DNA of 64,000 nucleotides from Aralia elata (lineage: Eukaryota > Streptophyta > Magnoliopsida > Apiales > Araliaceae): assembly GCA_034770075.1 (NCBI GenBank), contig CM068384.1, forward strand, positions 41,575,182 through 41,639,181, written 5' to 3'. The notes beneath the pieces are model-generated. The model was not told the DNA's origin. It ran no database searches and saw only the letters and a list, made by a program, of their open reading frames with translations. Both the position numbers and the translations under genes were made by a program. Shown here piece after piece: positions 1 to 11,241 of this stretch. Numbering within the stretch: the first letter of the stretch is position 1; every line of letters begins with the position of its first letter.

Positions 1-545
1 CTGATTGTATCATTGGTGTGTTATTCTGTGTCAGTAGTATATCAACATATAATACCAAGAATGTCACAACGCTCCCACTGACCCTTTTGTACACATAAGG
101 TTCATTCTCATTTTTGATAAAATCAAACTCTTTTGATTGTCTCATCAAAATGAATGTTCCATTTTTGAGAAGCTTGCTTCAATCCATAAATGGATCATTG
201 CAGCTTATATACACGATTTGCTTCAACCTTTGAAACAAATTCCTCTGTCTGTATCATACATACATTCTCCTCAAGTCTTCATTGAGGAAGGATGTCTCCA
301 CATCCATTTTGCTAGATTTCGTAATAAGCTGTAATCACAAGCAAAATCCAAATGGACTTGAGCATTACCGGTAATAAGGTTTTATTACAGTCAACTCCTT
401 GACTTGAAAAACCTTTTAAACAGGTCTGGTCTTATAGGTCTCCACCTTGCCATTTGCCTAGTCTTTCTCTTAAAGACCCATATTCACCCTCTAGGCACTA
501 TGCCCTTTTTGTGGAGTAACCAGAGTCTATACTTGGTTCTCATAC
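1..545 (-). pseudogene. C1 reverse transcriptase remnant
   Basis: Minus-strand sequence aligns piece by piece with the C2 RT start: the KWVFKRK-like block near 470, the ETYKARL-like block near 430 and the block leading to the active site near 40. At the active site the DNA has lost three bases relative to C2, so the YVDD motif reads YVD followed directly by ILL. Several frame changes are present. In an active element this domain copies element RNA into cDNA in the virus-like particle. The remainder, including RNase H, lies left of the window. Confidence 0.8.
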
Positions 546-1560
546 ATGGAGTCCATTTTGGATTTCATGGCCATCTGTCATTTCTCTGAGTGTCTTCTAC
601 TCATAGCCTCATCATATATAACTGGATCATCATCCTCTATGATGCGTACCTCATCATCATCCTCTATGATGAATCCATACCTCCCAGGTATCTTCGGTAC
701 TCTTCCAGATTTACGATTCGGTTGTGGTACAATAGGTCTATCTACAGGTTCCTCGGTTCGACTTAAAGTGCTTTGTGGTTCTTGAACTCCTTCAAGATCT
801 ATTACCCTCCCACTAGCTCCTTCAATGATAAACACCTTTATCTAAGAAGGCAGCGTATAGGATTATAGTAATAATACCCTAAACTTTCTTTAGGATATCC
901 CACAAGTCTGCACTTGTCAGATTTTGTCCCAAACTTATCTTTGAAACTTTTTTCACATAAGGTGGACAACCCCTTATCTTAACATACTTAAGAATAGGAA
1001 TCCTCCCTATCCATAACCTTTATGGAGTCTTGGGGCCAGATTTTTGAGGTTACCTTATTTTGTAGATATGCAACCGTGTCTAGGGTATAACCCCAGATGG
1101 ATACTAGAATGTCGATAAAAATCATTATGGACTGCACCATATCCAACAAGGTACAATTTCTCCTTTTAGATACACCAATCAATTATTGCGTATCAGGAGG
1201 TTTCCATTATGAGAAAATACCATATTTGAGATGATCTAGAAACTCATTGCACAAGTATTCTTTCTTCGATCTGATCAAAGAATCTTAATACTTTGTCAAT
1301 TTGTTTCACTTCTGAATTCTTTAAACATTTCAAATAATTCAGACTTGTATTTCATCAAATACACACATTCAACTCTTTGAATGACCATCTCCTTTTTCTT
1401 TTACTATTTTGTTCAATTTGCAAAATTATTTTTTTATGTAAGTCAAGTATACAAAGTCTATCAAGTAATCTTTCAATTTCAAACAAAACATTATCATTAT
1501 AAATAGAACAACAATTGTTCTTAAATATAATACCAGAACCTTCCTTGTCCAACAACAAAA
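546..1560 (-). pseudogene. C1 integrase and integrase-RT linker remnant
   Basis: The segment 578-835 encodes the acidic linker between integrase and RT (residues KSGRVPKIP and an EDDDEVRIIEDDD stretch), nearly identical to the C2 linker. The segment 988-1182 encodes the integrase part starting VSKRRN, equivalent to the SERRNQT motif of C2. Further right, DNA matching the C2 integrase core is readable to about 1380. The N-terminal zinc-binding part of C2 (25190-25470) has no counterpart, which implies a deletion of about 280 bp. Frameshifts separate the pieces. Confidence 0.75.
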
Positions 1561-1699
1561 AGAAATAATGTTTCTAATGAGAACAGGAACATAATAACAA
1601 CTTATTAACTTAATAGACTTGCCCGTAGGCAATGCTAAACTATAAGTTCCTATGGTTCATGCAGCAACCTTTGCTCCATTCCCACACATAATATTACTT

Positions 1700-2680
1700 A
1701 CTCTTAGTTTAGCTTTCTACTTCTGCTTAGTCTCTGCATTGGATTGCATACGTGAGAACTACAGCCGGTATCCAATACCCAAGTAGAACCTTGACTTACA
1801 GAAAAATTTATTTCAATCATGAACAAACCTATATCTGTAACCGAAGCTTCACTAAGCTTCTTCTGGTTACCCTCTGTAAGATTCTCCTTACAGTTTTCCT
1901 TTCCAGTATCCAGGCTTATTGCAGTGGAAGCAAACTCCTTTGCTATCTGCATCAGTCTTGTTCTTATTGTCCTTTATTTTTGCCTTTCCATTTACCTTCT
2001 TTGAATTGTTCTTCTTTTAAGAAGATCCTTTGGCCCTCTTTCGCTTCCTGGAAGAATCATCTACCAGTAAGACTTGGTCTTTCTTGGTTGGAAAGTGACT
2101 CTTTACAGTTTTCAACATGTTTAAGTAACTCAGGCAGGCTGACATATAGCTTATTCATGTGGAAATTCACAACAATTTGTGAGAAAGAGTCAGGAAGTAA
2201 GCAAGATCAAATCTTGGATCAACTCTCCATCCATTAAAACTTAGTTGTCCCAATTGTTCAATCAGATTGATCATTTTGAGAACATTTGTCTATACTATAG
2301 TGCCATCGGTTATTCTAGATCGGAAGAGCTCGTTAGATATCTGATATCTAATAGTCCTACTTTCCTCACCCTTCAACTCCTTGAAGGTGCAGGAGTATAG
2401 TAGGAGCATCCATAGTTTCATGTTGACGCTGAAGCTCGTTACTCATGGATGCGAGCATGATGCATTGAGCCAACTGTGCATCATCTTGCCACTTTCTAAA
2501 AGTAACAATCTCTTCCTCAGAGGCATTGTCTACAACTATTGCAGGGATAAGCGTATTAAGGACATAAGATAGCTTTTTAGCCTTGAGAACTATTCTCAAA
2601 TTCTTTAACCAGTCCTTTTAATTTGGTCCGATTAATTAGCATCTAATATGCTTCGCAGTGATAGTGAATTAGACATCGTA
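1700..2680 (-). pseudogene. C1 gag and aspartic protease remnant
   Basis: Protease: the minus-strand frame at 1704-1952 contains WVLDTGCSSHVCN, the copia aspartic protease active site (DTG). Gag: 2366-2599 encodes a segment with SYVLN, EEEIVTFRKWQDDA and CIMLASMSNELQ, matching C2 gag. In the zinc knuckle near 1900-1940 the invariant histidine is tyrosine (PGYW against PGHW in C2), and an inserted base shifts the frame just after it. Gag would form the particle and protease would process the polyprotein. This copy can do neither. Confidence 0.8.
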
Positions 2681-4625
2681 AAATTCTGTAAATGAATTTG
2701 TAGTTTAACAACATTTTAGCATATATTCATTTCTTAATTAATTACCAAAATAAATTAGGTCTTTATTTTAAATTGGTATCTCCCACTATTTTCATCAAAC
2801 TATATTACCCTCCTTATATAGTTCGGCATATCTAATTAAAGATTTGCTAGTAAGAATAAGGATCCCATTTCAAATGTATATAGCCTTGTGTGACACAACA
2901 AACGATATATAAATAAATAGGTAGACAACTATTGTCAATTACATCACTATGTAACTCCTTGTATTTTGCCTCTTAGATTATTTTGATCAAGTGTGACACA
3001 TCCGAATCAAAACTATCCAAGTTAAGTCCAACCTAGCACTTCCATATATTCGAAAGAAAAACACTGTTCTTGTGTGACACAACAAAACAACATCGTTCAG
3101 TCTATGTATAAGCATCAAATGTGATAAAGAAACATCTTAAATATTTAATACTTGCCTTGTGTGACACAACAAACTCATATTAAATATTTAACACTCTATC
3201 GCTTTACCATGCTAGAAGGCGACGTTCGATATTTCAAATATCTTTGAACGCTTAGGACTTAATATAATTTGTTTGAGGGGTTTGTTATTATTAGTCTCAT
3301 CTTGTTTAGCGCGCATGCACATATATATATAAAATACGCGTCATATTATTTTACATGCGAAGCATGTTGGATAATATATAATATATATATAGTAAGCATG
3401 CACATATAGAATACTATATTCTACCCGGATTGATTATGGACTTTTATTCTAGTTTGGTTCACTAGAGCCACCAAGTGAACCAAAAGGTCAAACCTAGGGT
3501 GCAAGAATTAAATTTAAATATAACTATTACATTTAAACCCGGGCTCCATTACAAATGGGTCTTCAAGCGCTTCTTGCTTCTTTGTCTTCAATTCTTCAAA
3601 ATTAATTCTAACTAGTCCTATTACAAAAACTATTTACAATAAATAGAAACCTTGATCAGCAGTCAAGGGGAGATACATAGGAGGGAGATAGAATTTACAT
3701 TAAGAAAAATTAGAGAAGACGAGGTACGCAGACCCCATTTATAAAAACTCATACATTCAAGCATCCACTAAAATAAATCCAATCACACATTGGTCAACAG
3801 TCCATAATCAATCCCTATTTATTATCATACATATCTCTATATGTATCAATAAATAACATTCATCCCATGAATAATAAAACCATTCCATATATGCATTGAT
3901 ATCATTTAATGGGCAATATTAGTTAGTATAAAATCCAATTTCAACTCCAATTAGTTATCATGGAATCCAATTCCAACTCCAATTAGTTATCATGAAATCC
4001 AATTTCAATTAAAATAAACTTCTTTATTTTAATCATATTCCAAATCAAAATAAACTCTTTTATTTTAATTTATCCAATTTTTTTTTTTGAATAAAAATAA
4101 ACTCCTTTATTTTAATCAAATTCCAAATCAAAATAAACTCCTTTATTTTAATTAATATGGAAACCAATTTCAAGTTTAAAATAAACACCTTTATTTTTAA
4201 CTTACAATTGTTGGAAAATAAAATATGTTGAATCCTATTCCTTATCAAAATAAACATCTTTATTTTTAAGGAAACATGGAATCCTATTCCATATGTGAAT
4301 AAACTCCTTTATTCTAGGAAACATGGAATCCTATTCCATATGTGAATAAACTCCTTTTTTCTAGGAAGTCATGGAATCCTATTCCATATATGAATAAACT
4401 CCTTTATTCTAGTTAACGTAGAATCCAATTCCAAGTTAAAATAAAACTTTTAATTTTAATCATATTCCAATTAAAATAAACCTTTTATCTTAATTGAAAA
4501 TAAATAAAATCAAAATAAAAAAAAATAAAATAATTTTACACAAATAATTATGCCCAATTAAATTGTTCTAAACACATATCAATGTATATACAGAATCAAA
4601 ACAATTAATAATTCGCATAAAGTTT
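2681..4625 (-). other. C1 long untranslated leader between PBS and gag
   Basis: About 1.9 kb between PBS and gag shows no coding pattern on either strand. It holds three copies of the 13-bp palindrome TTGTGTGACACAA (2886-2898, 3070-3082, 3157-3169), with a partial copy near 2990, and an AT-rich array of short inverted repeats at 3925-4450. The gag-proximal end (about 2690-2815) is homologous to the C2 leader at 6460-6583. Confidence 0.7.
3925..4500. repeat. AT-rich tandem units in C1 leader
   Basis: Degenerate units built on AATAAACTCCTTTATT, a short hairpin, occur repeatedly. The clearest are three successive copies of about 47 bp between 4274 and 4414, each containing GGAATCCTATTCCATAT followed by GAATAAACTCCTTT. 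The array is transcribed if the LTR promoter is active. Confidence 0.7.
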
Positions 4626-4641
4626 GGCTCTCTGATACCAC
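4626..4641 (-). promoter_or_regulatory. C1 primer-binding site (tRNA-Met type)
   Basis: The minus strand next to the LTR end (CCTAACA) reads GTGGTATCAGAGAGCC. This matches the TGGTATCAGAG primer-binding site complementary to the 3' end of initiator tRNA-Met in plant copia elements. It proves that the LTR at 4642-6443 is the 5' LTR of a minus-strand element. Confidence 0.88.
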
Positions 4642-6443
4642 TGTTAGGTTTGTATAACGCGAACATGCAATCAAATTACATTAATAAAGCGGAAGCGCGA
4701 TAAAATCAGATTTTAAAATTTTATACAAACCATCACCATGATCTTTCTTTATGCACAATTATTAATTAAACGAAAGAGATGGAGAATAAGAATTATACCC
4801 TTGTAGAATTCTAGCTTCCTCAGGTACAAGTTCACCTCCAATTCCTTCGCGTTCTCCTTGAATTCCACCGATTAAATTCCTTCCTTTGATCAACGTTAGC
4901 CACCCAAGTGTTGGGCCTCTAGAGGTGATCCACCAAGGAATAATACTTGTTCAAAAAGATGGGTGTTGGCAGAACCCTAGTTTCTATCTCTATAGAAATT
5001 GTAAGTACTCTCTACAATTCTTATGCAAGAGTGTGTAACCCTAATCTATGATAAAACTTCTCTTATTTATAGATGTAGGAAAACCCTTCCCTAAACTATT
5101 TAGGATTAGGGTTTCTATTCTAATTAAACTCCTTTAATTAAATTAAACTCCTAATCCAATCAGGAATTCATGTGAGAGTACTTCTATTAATTAATTCCCA
5201 ATCCCTATTAGGAATTAAATAATAGTAATAATAATAATAATAATAATAAGACTCCTCTTATTAATTTATATTTAATATTTCTAAAATATTAAATAATAAA
5301 TATTAAGCTATTTAATTTATTCTATCTCCATAGACTAAATTAAATACACTTAACTTATTATTACAATTATGCCATTTACTTCTTAAATAAATATTTTCCT
5401 TTTGCGGTGTGACCCTTTAGGTTCTCCATATTAAACCGGTTGTGAATAAATCAATTAGAACAATTCTAATCTTATTTAAATAAATAAATTAAACTATTTA
5501 ATTCATTTAAATAAATAATATTTATTCTACAATAAGGGTAAGCCCCCTTAGCGATCAACGACTTTCCAGATAATATAGACTTCAACATTAATCATAAAAG
5601 AACCTTTCAGTGCATAGTTACCGTACAATTCAATCCTTCTACCATACAATGTCCCAATTAAATATAAGACATGAAATTACTGTCAAGTCTTATTTTATTT
5701 AATTATATGTATTTCGATTCTGAAATGCACAACTCTGATTAATGCAAATTAGAAACTCTTTTCTAATTTCATTCTGCTTTGGCCAAAGACTTCTGAGTCG
5801 TCATTTATCGAATCACATAGGACATTCTCTCCTTTTACTAGAAGTGGTAGATTCTTTGTTGATCATTCACCTATTTTCATGTACAACTTATTATACCCAA
5901 TCATACCCTTTGATATACCCTAAAGGTCTTAAGGGAAATGTCAAAGTATAACTCATCATACACAAGATACTATGATGATCTCAAGTCCAAGGATCACTTG
6001 TACTACTATCACTAGAGGAATTCCTATTGACAGGCGAGTAAAACTCCATTAGGTATTCCTTAGCGAGCCACGTTTAGTGAACTTATTCTCTAATAAGCAC
6101 CTACATACTTGCTTTAGTGTCTCCACACAAATGATTATGAGATCAATCATTCTCTTCATAAGAGCAAGCAACGTATGTACTAATCTATCCGGATTCACTA
6201 ATCCCCTTTTTAATAATCCATCGATTAGGAACAATTTAAGTTTGTGAGCTATCTAGAATTTAGATCTCATTAGCATGATCACCATCATGATTCTAAAAGC
6301 ATTGCTCAAAACTATGAGTTTATCACATTTAATATAACAGCAATATGTAGATAATGTAAAATGCCTTTTAACAACCGAATAAGATTACAAAGTATATGCT
6401 ACATCATATCAAATATGATTGGCTTGTGTGCATACTACTTTCA
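4642..6443 (-). repeat. C1 5' LTR (about 1.80 kb)
   Basis: In minus orientation the LTR starts TGAAAGTAGTATG and ends CCTAACA. It is the same family as the C2 3' LTR (27848-29673) but visibly diverged. A TATA-like box, CTATAAATAAGA on the minus strand (5061-5072), probably drives transcription. A (TAA)n tract lies at about 5222-5250. The LTR has no coding capacity. Confidence 0.9.
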
Positions 6444-6583
6444 ATATATATATATATTGAGGGTAATATAGTTTGATGAAAAAGTGAGAGATACCAATTT
6501 AAAATAAAGACCTAATTTATTTTGGTAATTAATTAAATGAATGAATGCTAAAATGTTGTCTATTTCACATGCAGAATTTAAAA
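6444..6583 (+). other. C2 leader remnant
   Basis: Starts at the C1 outer end with an AT dinucleotide run, then continues as gag-proximal leader starting GAGGGTAATATAGTTTG. The same sequence occurs in C1 on the minus strand near 2690-2815. It contains no PBS or LTR, so the element is cut here by the C1 insertion. Confidence 0.75.
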
Positions 6584-6839
6584 ATGTCAAACTCACTATC
6601 ACTGCGTAGCATACTTGATGCTAACAAATTGATCGGACCGAATTATACGGACTGGTTAAGGAATCTGAGAATTGTTCTCACTGCTTAAAAGATTTCTTAT
6701 GTCCTAAATTCGCCAGTCCCTGCAAGTGTTGTAGAAACAGCCTCTGAGGAAGAGATTGCTACTTTTAAAAAGTGGCAAGATGATGCAATCTTGGCTCAAT
6801 GCATCATGCTCGCATCCATGAGTAACGAGCTTCAGCGTC
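6584..6839 (+). pseudogene. C2 gag, N-terminal part
   Basis: Starts MSNSLSLRSILDANKLIG and continues with YTDWLRNLRIVL, the usual copia gag N-terminus. A TAA stop replaces the codon after VLTA. The frame then runs on with EEEIATFKKWQDDA and ASMSNELQ until G1 interrupts it at 6840. The remainder resumes at 24148, and the 5 bp at 6835-6839 (GCGTC) and 24143-24147 (GCCTC) are the target duplication with one mismatch. Confidence 0.85.
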
Positions 6840-7755
6840 TATGACGCCCCCAAATCTCTACACTCCCCTGTAGCAGATCTGGTGCTCACGTGGAACTATA
6901 CAACTGTAAATATTCAATAAAATATGACTCCTATCTATCCAAGGTTCACAGTATCCCATAACAGATAATAGTTCTCGTCAGAACGTTATCCGTGTTTGGA
7001 TACCCTCACTTGGATGTATAGATTCATATCTTGTGGATATCTCTTTCATATCAATATTCCCTATCTATCTGACATTCATAGTATTAATGATAAGATTGTC
7101 CATAGAACTGAGGGGCGCATTCCGGTAAAGATGACACTTTACCGGTGCTCATTAAGTGTAACCCCAGAACTTATAGGACTCTCAACATCATTTAGATACC
7201 CTCATTCAGATGTATAGTTCATATATACACTGTATTTAACTTAGTACAACTATTCTAAAGAATTTAAAAATTAGAGTATGACGCATTCTATGACATAAAG
7301 GATCATAATATATTATATAACATTTTGTCCGGTTACATCATTCGTTATACTAAGTTATTACAACAACAAGTCTTTAAAAGACTTAAAGTATTCAACAATA
7401 GAAATAAAAACTTAATACGCATGGCTTTTCCCCTTATCAGTCCCAGACGTGCTAGGGATATCATTTACAGCTGCAAAAGAAGATATGCGCAAGAATGAGC
7501 TACAAATGCTCAGCAAGTTCATTTGAATATATAAACACCATGTGTTTGATTTGAAAGATATCAACAATGTATACTGAGGGTTCTGTATAAGAACCATATA
7601 TTTCATTTAGTTCTATCAGTCTTTAAAGACTTAGAACCATTTGAGTTTTGGATATCTGGTAGGTGATCAGCCTCACCAATATCCTAGGAGTATGCATATC
7701 ATCCTACCATTTGTGGTCAATATATTATCGACATTTATTGGCCTTCCTATGAAGG

Positions 7756-9633
7756 TGATGAGTGTGTTTTATATACACAAATTGGGTACTTTTAGCCTTA
7801 ATAATTTGTAAGTCTTTAACTATTTCGTTTGGTTTTATGTGTTTTCATCTTATTATTGTGTAATGTAGTTTGGTATTACTTTTATATGTATTTATGTGCT
7901 TTTATGTGTTTTTACGTTGTTTTGTAGGTATTGAAATAAAGACCCCTTGGATCGATGTGTTTTTGGCTTGAATCTAGCATTCCCGCTGCTTGTTTCTCAA
8001 TTTCACCCATGATCCAATCCGAATCTCTCAAAACTCAAAGAACGAAAGTTGTAGATTTTGATCTTAGCTTTCCAGAACATCCAGAATCATCCCATTTGAA
8101 GTTCGTATGAGAGAGTTATGGTCATTTTACCATCGGATTTGGCATGCATTTTACATAGCAGTTCATTCGAGCTCGATTTGAGTCCTTCTTCGGCCATTAT
8201 CTCGTCAAGCTCCAGTTATGAAAGTTGTAGAGCTACTTCTTAGCTTTCCATAGCCTACTTAAACGCCTAAATCCGAGTTCGGACGAAGAAGTTATGGCCA
8301 TTTTACCTGAGCTCGCCGGGGCGGGAATTTCCTACACAAATTCCTCGCCGCGGCGAGAAAACGTAGGCCAAAATCCTCGCCGGGGCGAGCTCGCCTGTAG
8401 CAGAAAGCTAAAATGTGCGGGATTTTGGTCCAATTTGGTGTGCTAAGCTAGGTTAGGCATCCAGGGGGTTTATACTAACAGAGGAGGCACGAAATATCAG
8501 AATAGAGGAGATAGAAATCAGCAACTCTAGGGAGAGGAGGCTACACAATACATCAAATTAGAGGGCCAAAGTGCTAAAATCAAGCTAAATCAAGCAAGGC
8601 CAAGGAGCTAAAGCATCAAGGATTGCAAAACCATGGAGGAGAAGCTAGGGTTCATCATCAATCCATCAAACATCATATGAAAATCTACAAAAGTGGTTGT
8701 ATCTCTAGTTTTCCCTTCTATTTTGTAATCCAACATGATGTATAAATTGAATATGATGTTATTTGTAGTTACCATGACCTAGAACTTGTTTTCTAAGATT
8801 TCAATGGAACCCAATACCTAGTTTGAATTGAATGCTCTCTCTTTGATGTTGGTTAATTATTTGTGATTGGATATCATAATTTGTGCTTTATATATTAATT
8901 ACCTAGCTAGTAATTACCTTGGGAACTTATATGGAATTGAGAGAGGAAGTATAGGTTGAGACCTTGTTATGATATCATGTGAAAATTAGATATTCCTATG
9001 GGTAATTCATGAAATTAAGTGACGTGTGTTTTATTTATTACCCTCATGAATGGATAATTTGATTGTATTTAGGATAAACATATACCTAAATACCACATGT
9101 ATCCATTGGAGAATCATGCTTAATGATTTCTATTGCGAAAGTTGGTAATTGATAGGGTGATTAATGAGATTTGGTGACACGTGTCTTGTTGATTATTCTT
9201 GATATGAGATTCTTGCTAGTGTGTAGAATAGAGATATATCTATACACCGCATTGGAAAATACGTATTTGACCATCGAGAGAGGCTTGTATATATTTGTAA
9301 ATTCTCGGATAACAATTCTTGTGATTTAACTAGTTGAAAAGAGAGAGTTAGGATATTCAAGTGAAGTGTTGGGGGAAATTGCAATCTTAGACTTGTTAAT
9401 ATTAGATTTCATTATATTAAAGCTTTCCATAGTTCTTTGATTATTTGTTATCTTCGTTATTGCAAAACAACAAAAACAATCATCGTTTGTTTAAATAAGA
9501 TTGAGATGATAAAAGGTTAATACTTGGAAAAGACTAGTAACAATTCCTCGTGGGATCGATACTCTACTTACTCTTTATTACTTGTTGACCGCGTATACTT
9601 GCGCGTATTTGTCATTATATAAATCGGACAACA
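7756..9633 (+). repeat. Gag-only element 5' LTR (1878 bp)
   Basis: Begins TGATGAGTGTG and ends GGACAACA. It contains two tandem paralogous modules (GTAG at 8051 with GTTATGG at 8115; GTAG at 8227 with GTTATGG at 8291), then GC-rich inverted repeats of the type CTCGCCGGGGCGAG (8312-8396) in otherwise AT-rich DNA. A TATA-like TTTATATAC lies near 7769. Confidence 0.93.
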
Positions 9634-9639
9634 AGTTTT

Positions 9640-9656
9640 TGGCGCCGTTGCCGGGG
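9640..9656 (+). promoter_or_regulatory. Primer-binding site, tRNA-Asp
   Basis: TGGCGCCGTTGCCGGGG lies six bases after the LTR. It is the exact complement of the 3' end of plant tRNA-Asp(GTC) including CCA, the primer used by Athila/Tat gypsy elements. Confidence 0.93.
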
Positions 9657-9792
9657 AATTATTTTTCTAGTGTTTTTCCAATATTAGTCATAATCAAATT
9701 AGTCTTAATTTAAACTTGTATATAAATTTGGTTTTAGTTTATTTTATCATTTATTTTTATGTTTTAATGCTTTCTTCTTTGCAAGGTACACC

Positions 9793-10968
9793 ATGGATAA
9801 CTTTGTTGATCAATGGCCGTACATGAGTATGACTCAACCGAGGGAAACTGGGATTGATGGACTCACTGCACTCTCTGCATTGTCAGCACAATTTGAAACA
9901 TTATCGAGGAAGTTGGATGCCTTAGTAGCAGAGAGCACTCAAGGTATAACAGTTACTTGTGATTATTGTGCTGACAATCATCCGAGTCATCAATGCACCG
10001 TCAGTTTTGGACCGGTACAATACGGTGGTGAGTACTTCAACAACTATGATTATCCCGATTATCACCAAGATTGGGGATATCACCCGGATTCTATATGGAG
10101 CTACAATTATGATGATCAATACTATGCTCCAAGTCCAGTTGTTGCACCGGAATTCTCATGTCCAACTCTATTGCCACAAGAAGAGAAGATGTCAAACTTT
10201 GAGGAACTTGTGTCTAAGATCATGGCTTCGAAGGAGGAGATGTTGAAAAGTCAGGAAATATCAATTCAAAATCTTCAGAATCAGATTGATCAAATGTTCA
10301 AAGCTTTGAACAACTGTCCTCAAAGCAGTTGGTGTAATGAAATGGATTCTGAGACTTATGGTGAGCCCATGTCAAATCTGCAACTGGATGAGGCACAAGA
10401 TGTCAAAAGTGGGGAGACAAGTGGGGAGTGGGAAAAGGAGGCCGAGGATCCAGCCTTGAGTTCCAACAAAGATGAGCCGATTGTATTAATACCCCAAGTG
10501 CCTTCGCCACCAAAATTCAAGAATCCAGTCAGTTTTGCAAAACCATGCCCTATTGGAAGTCATGTCGTCGGCAAAGCTCCTTTTGACATGAGAGCTAACA
10601 TAAACTTGGAACAATGGTGGGCCGAGGAAAAGAAGAAAGAAGAAGAGCCCGTTGTGCTTGTCAAGCCCCAATGCCCCAATCTTATCATAGACACAACGGA
10701 AGAGGAATCACCTAGTTTGTCAACGTTCGCAATTGGGCACTTATCTAAAAAGATCAAACTAGGTGATCTTGATACAATGACTCCTACTAACGCGAAACTC
10801 TCTAATGTTACATCACTACCAATGGATGAAGCGGGCGGGGAAAGCTTCTTTGTACCATTAATTGAAATTAAGTTTGGGAGTCACCAACCAGGCATGCATG
10901 CCATGCAAATCAAAGAAAGAACAGCGAGGCGGCATGCAATGGTCAATTTTGCGATTGAGCCGGATTGA
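9793..10968 (+). CDS. gag: Gag protein of the gag-only element (391 aa)
   Basis: Uninterrupted 391-codon ORF starting ATGGATAAC, about 135 bp after the PBS; this is the only long start in the frame. The N-terminal third (about residues 56-70) has a zinc-knuckle-like CDYCADNHPSHQC, followed by a Tyr/Asp-rich stretch (about 78-112) and a coiled-coil-like segment rich in Glu, Gln and Lys (about 130-175). The C-terminal half has Pro/Lys-rich linkers. The protein should form or enter virus-like particles and bind element RNA. The usual large capsid core of Athila gag is not obvious, so it may be truncated relative to the autonomous relative. The intact frame fits the near-identical LTRs. Assignment to Athila-like gag rests on the PBS, the motif downstream and the knuckle type. 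Confidence 0.8.
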   Translation: MDNFVDQWPYMSMTQPRETGIDGLTALSALSAQFETLSRKLDALVAESTQGITVTCDYCADNHPSHQCTVSFGPVQYGGEYFNNYDYPDYHQDWGYHPDSIWSYNYDDQYYAPSPVVAPEFSCPTLLPQEEKMSNFEELVSKIMASKEEMLKSQEISIQNLQNQIDQMFKALNNCPQSSWCNEMDSETYGEPMSNLQLDEAQDVKSGETSGEWEKEAEDPALSSNKDEPIVLIPQVPSPPKFKNPVSFAKPCPIGSHVVGKAPFDMRANINLEQWWAEEKKKEEEPVVLVKPQCPNLIIDTTEEESPSLSTFAIGHLSKKIKLGDLDTMTPTNAKLSNVTSLPMDEAGGESFFVPLIEIKFGSHQPGMHAMQIKERTARRHAMVNFAIEPD

Positions 10969-11000
10969 AATGAAATGGAGGAGTCGGGCTAACGACTTTA

Positions 11001-11030
11001 AACCAAGCGCTTCTTGGGAGGCAACCCAAG
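11001..11030 (+). other. Athila-type post-pol motif
   Basis: Contains TTCTTGGGAGGCAACCC, an inverted repeat (TTGGG/CCCAA) that I recognise as the block following pol in Athila-like elements. Here it lies about 30 bp after the gag stop, which marks where pol has been removed. Confidence 0.6.
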
Positions 11031-11207
11031 TTTACTATTTTGTTTTTATTTTTGTTTGATTGCATTTTAGTGGTTTAATTGCATTTTAATTTCTTTAGTC
11101 ATTTGCTTTCAGGTACGCTCCCAACTTAGAGGTATTGAAAGATGATATTAATGGCGCTTGACACGGTTTCAGGGAAGTCTTCTATTTTAATTTTTCCTAT
11201 ATCAGAC

Positions 11208-11241
11208 ATTGAGGACAATGTCAAGTTTAAGTTTGGGGGTA
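11208..11241 (+). promoter_or_regulatory. Internal polypurine-tract-like site
   Basis: A GAGGACAA block followed by TTTAAGTTTGGGGGTA is nearly the same as the terminal tract at 12207-12242, about 1 kb upstream of it. It could act as a second plus-strand priming site or be a duplicated 3' end. Confidence 0.6.

Larger units (their letters stand above)
1..6443 (-). mobile_element. Ty1/copia retrotransposon C1, right part (5' LTR to RT)
   Basis: Read on the minus strand, the element runs 5' LTR (6443 to 4642), PBS, a long leader, gag, protease, integrase and RT, and leaves the window at position 1 near the RT active site. The gag-protease-integrase-RT order is that of Ty1/copia. It is the same family as C2: protein remnants and leader align with C2 and the LTR is the reverse complement of the C2 3' LTR. 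All coding parts carry frameshifts, stops or deletions, so it is dead. The LTR outer end at 6443 abuts C2 leader sequence, so C1 most likely inserted into C2. The 5-bp target duplication (ATATA at 6444-6448 on this side) would have its partner beyond the left edge. Confidence 0.9.

Noticed and set aside
1752..2237. A 161-residue plus-strand ORF
   Set aside because: Exactly antisense to copia gag-protease remnants of C1.
6996..7217. A 73-residue ORF identical at 21224-21445
   Set aside because: Identical because the two LTRs are copies, and antisense to the element. No coding evidence.
9193..9384. A 63-residue minus-strand ORF identical at 13697-13888
   Set aside because: Simply the two near-identical LTRs of the gag-only element.
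10486..10757. Minus-strand ORFs opposite the gag of the gag-only element
   Set aside because: Shadow frames of the 391-codon gag.
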